DNA of 12,701 bases from JAVVHH01 sp032249615 (GTDB lineage Bacteria > Pseudomonadota > Alphaproteobacteria > Acetobacterales > Acetobacteraceae): assembly GCA_032249615.1 (NCBI GenBank), contig JAVVHH010000110.1, forward strand, positions 1 through 12,701. The letters run 5' to 3'. Position 1 is the stretch's first letter; each line of letters opens with the position of its first letter. Under the pieces are notes generated by a model that saw only the letters and a program-made list of their open reading frames with translations, made no database searches and was not told the DNA's origin. Below, in pieces: positions 6,780-12,701 of this stretch. Made by a program: the position numbers and the translations under genes.

Positions 6780-8897
6780 CTATGCCGCTGGGAGGCTGGC
6801 ATCCTGCAGGCTCGCCTCGCTCCGGCCTGGCCCGGCGCGCGCGATGTGGACCGCGCAGACTTTGAACTCGGGGATGCCGGAGACCGGGTCGGTGTAGGCA
6901 CTGGTCAGCAGGTTGGCATTCGACTCGCCGCCCCAGTGAAAGGCGATGAACACGGTGTCGAGCCGGATCGTGCGGCTGAGCCGGGCGCTGAAGATCGCGC
7001 TGCCCCGGCGCGAGCTGAGCCGGATCCGGTCTCCCTGCTTGACGCCGATGGTGCGCGCCATGTCGACGTGCAGCTCGCAGAAGGCCTCCGGGTCCGCCTC
7101 GTTTAACGAGGCGACCCGGCGCGTTTGCACCCCGGTCTGATACTGCGCCATGACCCGGCCCGTCGTCAGGATCTTCGGGTAGTGCTGGTCCGGCGCTTCG
7201 GCCGTCGCGCGGTGCTCGACGCGGTGGAACACCGCTCGCCCGCTCGGGGTCGCGAACCGTTCGGTGAACGGGCGCGGCGTGCCGGGATGGTCCTCGGCCG
7301 GGCAGGGCCAGAACACGCCCTCCTCCGCCAGCAGCCGCTCCCAGGTCACGCCGGCATAGTCGGATTTGCCGCCCGCACTGGCACGCCGCAGCTCTGCAAA
7401 CACGGTGCGCGGCTCCGCCGAAAAGTGCTGACCTTGGCCGAGCCGGTCGGCCAGGGCACTGATGACCTGCAGGTCCGTCCAAACCCCCAGGGGCGGGTCG
7501 ACCATGCGCTGGCGCAGGATGATACGGCCTTCGAGGTTGGTCATGGTGCCGTCCTCTTCGGCCCATTGCGCGACCGGCAGCACCACGTCGGCGATGGCGG
7601 CCGTCTCCGACAGGAACAGGTCGGCGACGACCAGCATGTCGAGCGCTTCGAGCCGTTGCTGGACGCGCGCCGAGTTGGGCGCCGACATCAAGAGGTTCGA
7701 CCCGAAGACCAGTAGGGCCGCCACGTCATTGCCGCAGGCGGCCAGCAGTTGGGCCGCAGGCGGACCCGGCGGGGGCAGGCTTTCGGCCGGCACGCCCCAG
7801 ATGCCGGCAATATGCGTGCGGTCGGCCTCGTTCGCGAGCGAGCGGTAGCCCGGCAGCTGATCGGATTTCTGCCCGTGCTCCCGACCGCCCTGCCCGTTGC
7901 CTTGCCCGGTAAACGTGCCCCAACCCGCATACGGCCGGCCCGGCAGGCCGAGCGCCAGCGCCAGGTTGATGTACGCCAGGACGTTGTCCACGCCGCAGCT
8001 TTGCTGTTCCGGACCGCGGCCCGTGAAGATCAGGGTGCGCCGCGAGCGGCCGAGCAGGCGCGCGACTTCGATGACGCGTTCGGCGGGCACGCCGGTCGTG
8101 CGCTCGGTCCGGTCCGGCCACCAAGCCGCCGCGATCCGGCGCACAGCGTCGAAGCCTTCCGTCCGCGTCGCGATGTAGTTCTCGTCGATCAACCGGTCGC
8201 GGATGACCACGTGCAGTAGGCCAAGCGCCAGGGCGGCATCGGTGCCGGGAGCCGGCTGCAGGAATAGGGAGGCGACGTCCGCCGTCGGCGTGCGGCGCGG
8301 GTCGGCCACGATCAGCGTGCCGCCCCGCGCCCGCATCGCATCGAAATACTGCATGATCGGCGGCATGGTCTCGGCCGGGTTGCTGCCAACGATCAGGATC
8401 GTGTCGGCATGCGGAATGTCGGACAGCGGCAGAGGCAGCCCGCGGTCGAGGCCGAAGGCCCGGTTCCCGGCCGCCGCAGCCGATGCCATGCAGAAGCGCC
8501 CGTTGTAGTCGATGTGCCGGGTGCGAAGGCCGACCCGGGCGAACTTGCCCAGCGCATACGCCTTCTCGTTGGTCAGCCCGCCGCCGCCGAACACGCCGAC
8601 GGCGTCCGCGCCGCCTTTGGCTTGCGCCGCCTGAATGCCGCTCACGACCCGGGCCAGCGCCTCCGGCCAACTCGCCGGCCGCAGCCCGCTCCCCTTGCGG
8701 TCCCGCAGCAGCGGCGTGGTCAGCCGGTCGCTCGCCTGCAACGGTTCCGCAGCGGTCCAGCCCTTGCGGCAGAGGCCGCCGCGGTTGCTGGGAAAGTCAC
8801 GCGCGGCGACGATTAGCCGCGCCGGATTGTCCGGGTCGGGGACGAGCTGCATGGCGCATTGCAGCGCGCAGTAGGGGCAATGCGAGCCCGCCCCCAA
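6780..8897 (-). CDS. nasA: Assimilatory nitrate reductase catalytic subunit, short form
   Basis: This cytoplasmic molybdenum enzyme reduces nitrate to nitrite with bis-MGD and one [4Fe-4S] cluster. The N-terminus carries the cluster motif C7-x2-C10-x3-C14 with C43 in GGLCRKGW. The molybdopterin oxidoreductase body follows, including GRFCMASAAAAGNRAFG (133-149), a segment near the Mo-site Cys region of this family, and GTFTGQGNGQGGREHGQKSD further on. The molybdopterin-dinucleotide binding domain is at the C-terminus (TTGRVMAQYQTG and FIAFHWGGESNANLLT). It stops there at 705 residues, lacking the C-terminal [2Fe-2S] extension of longer proteobacterial NasA forms, so it resembles ferredoxin- or flavodoxin-dependent enzymes in size. 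No diaphorase gene is in the window. The start is TTG at 8895-8897, four codons' worth of sequence before the first Cys, and no ATG or GTG fits. It lies one codon after the transporter stop and in the same frame. The gene symbol is given by function; narB would also be reasonable. Confidence 0.93.
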   Translation of the reverse strand: MGAGSHCPYCALQCAMQLVPDPDNPARLIVAARDFPSNRGGLCRKGWTAAEPLQASDRLTTPLLRDRKGSGLRPASWPEALARVVSGIQAAQAKGGADAVGVFGGGGLTNEKAYALGKFARVGLRTRHIDYNGRFCMASAAAAGNRAFGLDRGLPLPLSDIPHADTILIVGSNPAETMPPIMQYFDAMRARGGTLIVADPRRTPTADVASLFLQPAPGTDAALALGLLHVVIRDRLIDENYIATRTEGFDAVRRIAAAWWPDRTERTTGVPAERVIEVARLLGRSRRTLIFTGRGPEQQSCGVDNVLAYINLALALGLPGRPYAGWGTFTGQGNGQGGREHGQKSDQLPGYRSLANEADRTHIAGIWGVPAESLPPPGPPAAQLLAACGNDVAALLVFGSNLLMSAPNSARVQQRLEALDMLVVADLFLSETAAIADVVLPVAQWAEEDGTMTNLEGRIILRQRMVDPPLGVWTDLQVISALADRLGQGQHFSAEPRTVFAELRRASAGGKSDYAGVTWERLLAEEGVFWPCPAEDHPGTPRPFTERFATPSGRAVFHRVEHRATAEAPDQHYPKILTTGRVMAQYQTGVQTRRVASLNEADPEAFCELHVDMARTIGVKQGDRIRLSSRRGSAIFSARLSRTIRLDTVFIAFHWGGESNANLLTSAYTDPVSGIPEFKVCAVHIARAGPGRSEASLQDASLPAA

Positions 8898-8900
8898 GCG

Positions 8901-10112
8901 TCAGATCCGCCCAACGCCGGCCACGGCGCCCCATGTCGTGCGCCAGCGGGTTTTCACGGCGACAATGCCCAGCAACGCGATCACGGCCAGGCCCGCAAAC
9001 ACGAGGAAGCCGGCCTGGTACGATCCCGTGAACAGCTTCGAGTAGCCGAGCGACGAGGCGAGGTAGAACCCGCCGATGCCGCCGCACATGCCCACCAGCC
9101 CGGTCATCACCCCGATCTCCCTGCGGAAACGCTGCGGCACCAGCTGGAACACCGCCCCGTTCCCCATCCCGAGCGCCAGCATGGCGACGACGAAGACCAC
9201 CAGAGCCGAAAAGGCCTGCGGCAAGCCGAAGCTGACGATGGCGAGCGCCAGAGCCGCGATCGTGTAGAGGTAGGAGAGCGCCCGGACGCCGCCGATACGG
9301 TCCGCCACCGTCCCGCCGACCGGCCGCACGAGCGACCCGGCGAACACGCAGGCCGCCGCAAAGTAGCCGGCCACTTTGACGTCGAGCCCGTATTGATCGT
9401 GGAAATACGCCGGCAGCGACGACGCCAGGCCGGAGAAGCCACCGAACGTAACGCCGTAGAACAGCATGAACCACCAGGCGTCCGAGATACGGAACAAGGC
9501 CAGGTATTCCGCGAACGTTTTGGAGGGCGGCCGCTCCGGGCTTTCGCGCGCGAACACGACGTAGACCACAAAGGCGATGATCAACGGGATCGTCGCCATG
9601 CCCAGCACGTTGGTCCAGCCATATGCGACGGCCAGGCCGGGCGCGAACAACGCCGCGAACACCACCCCGGAGTTCCCGGCGCCGGCGATGCCCAGCGCCA
9701 CACCCTGCATTTCGGGCGGATACCAGCGCGAGGCGAGCGGCAGCGCCACGGCGAACGATGCGCCTGCAACGCCAAGCACGACGCCGAGCGCCAGCACCTG
9801 GCCGAATGAACTGATTCCGAACCACCACGCGATCAACAAGCCGACGATGACGATCACCTGCCCGATCATGCCGGTCCGCAAGGGCCCGATCCGGTCGACG
9901 AGCACGCCGTTGACGACCCGCAGCAAGGCCCCGGAGAGCAGGGGCACAGCGACCATGAGGCCGCGCTGGCCGGCATCGAGGTGCAGCGAGGACTGAATTT
10001 GCACCCCGAGCGGGCCCAAGATGACCCAAACCATGAAAGCCATGTCGAAATAGAAAAAGGCGGAAAGCAAGGTCGGCGGATGTCCGGCCTTGAGAAAGCT
10101 GCGGTCGATCAT
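8901..10112 (-). CDS. narK: Nitrate/nitrite MFS transporter (NNP family)
   Basis: This major-facilitator protein of the nitrate/nitrite porter family imports nitrate across the inner membrane. From the ATG at 10112 it has 403 residues and a regular series of hydrophobic helices consistent with 12 membrane spans. Family signatures are AGAGNSG (143-149) in the first half and GMGNGAVFQLVP (315-326) in the second. R65 (ALLRVVNG) and R263 (SLVRPVGG) lie where the two substrate-binding arginines of NarK are found, and both precede V-D-R-I-G / A-D-R-I-G loops. The open frame extends to a TTG at 10154, but the sigma-54 element at 10147-10163 overlaps that codon, so transcription should start after it and the ATG is preferred. 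In an assimilatory operon the protein is often called nasA in Pseudomonas; narK is the family symbol. It is the first gene of the operon. Confidence 0.93.
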   Translation of the reverse strand: MIDRSFLKAGHPPTLLSAFFYFDMAFMVWVILGPLGVQIQSSLHLDAGQRGLMVAVPLLSGALLRVVNGVLVDRIGPLRTGMIGQVIVIVGLLIAWWFGISSFGQVLALGVVLGVAGASFAVALPLASRWYPPEMQGVALGIAGAGNSGVVFAALFAPGLAVAYGWTNVLGMATIPLIIAFVVYVVFARESPERPPSKTFAEYLALFRISDAWWFMLFYGVTFGGFSGLASSLPAYFHDQYGLDVKVAGYFAAACVFAGSLVRPVGGTVADRIGGVRALSYLYTIAALALAIVSFGLPQAFSALVVFVVAMLALGMGNGAVFQLVPQRFRREIGVMTGLVGMCGGIGGFYLASSLGYSKLFTGSYQAGFLVFAGLAVIALLGIVAVKTRWRTTWGAVAGVGRI

Positions 10113-10146
10113 TCGGTCCCGTTCAAGGTGAACATGGATCTCCGCA

Positions 10147-10163
10147 TGCAACAAGCGCGCCAG
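10147..10163 (-). promoter_or_regulatory. Sigma-54 (RpoN) -24/-12 promoter of the nitrate-assimilation operon
   Basis: On the minus strand the sequence CTGGCGCG-CTTG-TTGCA matches the RpoN consensus YTGGCACG-N4-TTGCW with exact spacing and one mismatch (A to G in TGGCAC). The expected transcription start is about 10137, giving a 5' leader of roughly 25 bases before the ATG at 10112. It lies in the only sizeable gap upstream of the operon. Such a promoter needs an activator; NtrC is the likely one for nitrogen genes (inference). A possible NtrC half-site, TGCACC on the minus strand (10243-10248), lies about 105-110 bases upstream of the expected start, a usual distance, but its second half is poor. 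Confidence 0.68.
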
Positions 10164-10222
10164 ATCGCCGTTTGTCTGGTTCGCTCACCTTTCGCGCACG
10201 ACGGCTACTTTGCGGCTAAGAT

Positions 10223-10238
10223 GTAGGCATTCGCCTAC
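10223..10238. repeat. Short inverted repeat at the end of the acyl-CoA synthetase gene
   Basis: The arms gtaggc and gcctac (six bases each) flank a four-base loop. The TAG stop of the synthetase gene at 10235-10237 lies inside one arm. On the minus strand no T-run follows, so it is at best a weak terminator. It could also be an operator upstream of the sigma-54 promoter, or chance. Confidence 0.35.
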
Positions 10239-11815
10239 GACGGGTGCAGGTTTTCTCGCAATTTGTCGCGGACGAGCGCCTTGGTGACCTTGCCGTAGGC
10301 AGAAGTTGGCAAGGTCTCCCAGAACACGACTCTCCGAGGGAGCTTGTAGCGGGCGATCTTTGGACCGAGCCACGCCAACAAGTCGGCCTCGCTCGCCTGC
10401 GCGCCAGCGCGCAGCACGGCCGCAACGACGCCGACCTCGCCCCACACCGGGTCGGGCATGCCGACCACCGCGACGGCGGCGATCGCGGGGTGGGCGAGCA
10501 GCTTTTCCTCGATCTCGCGCGGATACACGTTGGAGCCGCCCGAGATATACATGTCGGAGTCCCGGCCGGTGATGAACAGGAAGCCGGCGGCGTCGAGGTA
10601 GCCAAGATCGCCGGTGCGGAACCAACCGCGGCGAAACGCCTTCGCGTTGGCTTCGTCGTTTTGGTAGTAGCCGGCAAACACCGCCAAGCCGCAGACGCAG
10701 ATCTCGCCGGTTTCGCCGGCCGGTAATTCGTCGCCCCGCCCGTCCTGAATCGAAATCTGCATCCCGGTGCGCTCGTAGCCGCACGACCCGGCGAGCGCCT
10801 CGTCGTCCGGGTCGTGCAACGCCGGCGGCAGCACCGTGATGTTGCCGGTCACCTCGCCCAGCCCGAAATACTGCACCAGGACTTTCCCGAGGACGCGCAG
10901 AGCGGTTTTCTGATCTTGCCGATACATTGGCGCGCCGGCGTAGATGATCGTCCGCAGCGACGAGTGATCATGCTCGTGGACGGCCGGATGCTCGACCAGC
11001 AGCTTCAGGATGGTCGGGACGGTGAACATGTTAGTGACCTGCCAGCGCTCCACCAGTGACCAGGCCACGGCCGGGTCGAGCCGGTCGGAGGCCGGCAGAA
11101 TGCTTTTGACCGCGCGGGCGACTTGCACCAGCAAGTGGATGCCCGCCCCGTGGGAAAGCGGCGCCACCACCAGCGAGGCATCGTCCGGCGTCATCCCCGG
11201 CATGAGGTCGCAGAGATGGTTGTTGATGACGAACCCCATCTGGCCATGGGTGAGCACCGCCGCCTTGGGCCGCCCCGTGCTGCCCGACGTGTAGAAAAAC
11301 CAGCAGGGGTCGTCGTGCTCGACGTCACATGTGGGGAAGCGCGGCCCCGCATGGTCAAGAGCGTCGAATTCGGCGAGCGACAGCGTCAGCCGGACCGAGG
11401 GCAGCGCGCGCACGGCGTCGTGGTGAGCGGCGAACTCCTCGCCCCAGATCATCACCGAAGCGCCGCTCGATGCGGCGACGTAGGCGATATCCTCCGGCGT
11501 CTGGCGGAAGTTGGTCGGCACCCAAACGGCGCCGAGCCGAAAGCAGGCAAACATGGATTCGACCAGCTGATTGCCATTGCGAGCCTGCACCAGCACCCGG
11601 TCGCCTTTCGCGACGCCGCGCTCTGCCAGCGCCCACGCCACCGCGTCGACTCGGCGGTCGATTTCCGCCCATTGCCAGCACCGTTCGCCCCACACGAGCC
11701 CCAACGCGGCGGGATGCCGGCGAGCGGCTTGGCGGAGCACGTGGGAGAGGTTCATCACGCGCCGGGTCACGGGGGCGATGCCGCCCTTCGGGGCGCTCGA
11801 GCTGCTGCTAGTCAT
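10235..11815 (-). CDS. AMP-forming acyl-CoA synthetase / ligase
   Basis: The enzyme activates a carboxylic acid with ATP to an acyl-adenylate and then to an acyl-CoA. Core motifs of the adenylate-forming family are all present: P-loop YTSGSTGRPKAAV (175-187), YFGLGEVTGN (316-325, with E321), WFRTGDLG (398-405), GRDSDMYISGGSNVYPREIEE-type hinge (417-437) and the C-terminal PTSAYGKV with the catalytic K509. At 526 residues it has the usual length. The substrate cannot be read from the sequence; the overall type resembles medium- or long-chain fatty-acyl and aryl-CoA ligases. The start is uncertain: ATG at 11815 gives a Ser-rich leader, whereas ATG at 11755 gives MNLSHVLRQAARRHP, which matches family N-termini; neither has a strong ribosome site. 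It lies 26 bases after the radical SAM gene, so the two are probably co-transcribed. It is separated from the nitrate operon by that operon's own promoter. Confidence 0.92.
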   Translation of the reverse strand: MTSSSSSAPKGGIAPVTRRVMNLSHVLRQAARRHPAALGLVWGERCWQWAEIDRRVDAVAWALAERGVAKGDRVLVQARNGNQLVESMFACFRLGAVWVPTNFRQTPEDIAYVAASSGASVMIWGEEFAAHHDAVRALPSVRLTLSLAEFDALDHAGPRFPTCDVEHDDPCWFFYTSGSTGRPKAAVLTHGQMGFVINNHLCDLMPGMTPDDASLVVAPLSHGAGIHLLVQVARAVKSILPASDRLDPAVAWSLVERWQVTNMFTVPTILKLLVEHPAVHEHDHSSLRTIIYAGAPMYRQDQKTALRVLGKVLVQYFGLGEVTGNITVLPPALHDPDDEALAGSCGYERTGMQISIQDGRGDELPAGETGEICVCGLAVFAGYYQNDEANAKAFRRGWFRTGDLGYLDAAGFLFITGRDSDMYISGGSNVYPREIEEKLLAHPAIAAVAVVGMPDPVWGEVGVVAAVLRAGAQASEADLLAWLGPKIARYKLPRRVVFWETLPTSAYGKVTKALVRDKLRENLHPS

Positions 11816-11841
11816 CTCGGGAAGGTTGCCCGCGCTCGCGG

Positions 11842-12701
11842 CTACGTCCAGTACAGCACGGTAGTGGTCGGCAGCCAGCGCGCGATCGAGGCCTCGATCG
11901 AGCGGCGCATCGCGGCCATGTCGTCGCGCGGATAGACGTATTTGACCGAGCCGAACTTCGTCAGCTTACGGCTGCGGCGGGTTTCGTCCATGTCGAGGGG
12001 ACTGCCGGGATACCATCCCGCGAGGATGTTCTTGGATTTCGACGTGAACCGGTGAGTGATCAGCTCCGCCGTCAGATCGGGCGCCTCGACCCCGTCCAGG
12101 GCGGCAGCGACGTCTGCGAATAGTCTGTCGTAGGCCGCTTGCCCGTCCGGCACGCGCAGGATGGGGGCAACCGTGAGCCCGATCTTGTAGCCGGCCAACG
12201 CCATCGCCCGCAGCGCTTCGAGACGTTGCTTGACCCGGGGCGCGCCGCCCTCATGCCGCTCCGCCTCCCGCGCATTGACCGAGAATCGCACGCGGGTCCG
12301 GCCCTTGTGGGCGAGCGGCAGCAAGGGTTCCACCGCATCGAACTTGGTCGTGAAGCGCAGCTGCACCGGCGCCTCCCAGGCGCCGAAATGGGCGATGCAG
12401 GCCTGCAGGTAGCCCGTGAGATGCTCGAGGGCTAACGGATCGGTGTAGCAGGAGCACTCGAACGTGGTGCCCTCGTGCGCCCGATCGGCCGAGACGGAGG
12501 TCACGCCACCCTGCCCCACCGCCGGCCCGAGCCCGGCCAGGATCTCCGGGAGGTTGGCGTAGGCGCGGATGATGGGCGGCCCCGCCAGCGACCCGGCCAG
12601 GTAGCAGTAGGAACAATGCGCGGGACAGCCTGCCGCCAAATCGAATCGCCAATCCGCCGAGGGCGGGATCGGCTGCAGACGCCGCCGGCTCGGGCTGGCG
12701 G
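11842..12701 (-). CDS. splB: Spore photoproduct lyase-like radical SAM protein (5' end outside window)
   Basis: The frame is open to the window edge, so the N-terminus is missing; 285 residues are visible. The radical SAM cluster motif C-P-A-H-C-S-Y-C (Cx3Cx2C) directly follows WRFDLAAG, as in SPL proteins. FECSCYTDPLALEHLTGYL resembles the SPL segment carrying the hydrogen-donor cysteine (C141 in Bacillus subtilis), and the Cys in S-C-Y-T-D-P falls at that position by my alignment. The C-terminus with ELITHRFTSKSKN, LDMDETRR, FGSVKYVYPRDD and VLYWT follows the family pattern to its last residues. SPL repairs the thymine dimer 5-thyminyl-5,6-dihydrothymine in spores with S-adenosylmethionine. 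This organism is probably not a spore former, so the substrate may differ (inference). A TTG at 12639 is in frame but lies after the conserved WRFD and is not the start. The acyl-CoA synthetase gene follows after 26 bases. Confidence 0.85.
   Translation of the reverse strand, partial: ASPSRRRLQPIPPSADWRFDLAAGCPAHCSYCYLAGSLAGPPIIRAYANLPEILAGLGPAVGQGGVTSVSADRAHEGTTFECSCYTDPLALEHLTGYLQACIAHFGAWEAPVQLRFTTKFDAVEPLLPLAHKGRTRVRFSVNAREAERHEGGAPRVKQRLEALRAMALAGYKIGLTVAPILRVPDGQAAYDRLFADVAAALDGVEAPDLTAELITHRFTSKSKNILAGWYPGSPLDMDETRRSRKLTKFGSVKYVYPRDDMAAMRRSIEASIARWLPTTTVLYWT

Noticed and set aside
10113..10154. TTG at 10154 as the transporter start
   Set aside because: No ribosome site precedes it, the extra 14 residues do not resemble the family, and the -24/-12 element overlaps it.
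1..12701. CRISPR arrays, tRNA or rRNA genes, toxin-antitoxin pairs, phage genes
   Set aside because: No regularly spaced repeats, no tRNA-like cloverleaf and no matching protein motifs were seen in a read-through of both strands.

Overview
The window comes from a GC-rich bacterium, most likely a proteobacterium and probably an alphaproteobacterium. The evidence is the codon choice throughout, a sigma-54 type promoter, and a nitrate-assimilation operon that ends in a PP2C phosphatase/kinase fusion, as in several proteobacteria. The organism is an inference from gene content; there is no rRNA or other marker gene here. From about 670 onward every recognised gene lies on the minus strand.

Layout from left to right. 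Positions 1-75 hold the last codons of an IS5-type transposase and a possible terminal inverted repeat. Next is a plus-strand stand-alone GAF-domain gene (143-640) in visibly less GC-rich DNA. An enoyl-CoA hydratase/isomerase gene (671-1444, minus) converges on it. Positions 1445-1882 hold no recognisable gene.

The core is one minus-strand operon, read from about 10137 down to 1883: nitrate/nitrite transporter (narK/nasA-type MFS), short assimilatory nitrate reductase, a 116-residue protein of unknown function, nirB, nirD, and a membrane-anchored PP2C phosphatase plus Ser/Thr kinase fusion. The genes are separated by 2-36 bases or overlap. A well-spaced -24/-12 element at 10147-10163 lies about 35 bases before the transporter ATG, which points to nitrogen control through RpoN and probably NtrC. 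Together the products import nitrate, reduce it to nitrite and then to ammonium. The kinase/phosphatase is a plausible post-translational control on uptake or reduction.

Upstream of the promoter lie an AMP-forming acyl-CoA synthetase gene (10235-11815) and a spore-photoproduct-lyase-like radical SAM gene (11842 to the right edge, 5' end cut off). They are 26 bases apart and probably co-transcribed.

No new defence or mobile system is visible. The points most worth following are the uncharacterised 116-residue protein inside the nitrate operon, the transporter and nitrate reductase lying in one reading frame separated only by TGA-CGC, the control module at the operon's end with its unclear start, and a photolyase-like enzyme in what looks like a non-sporulating organism.
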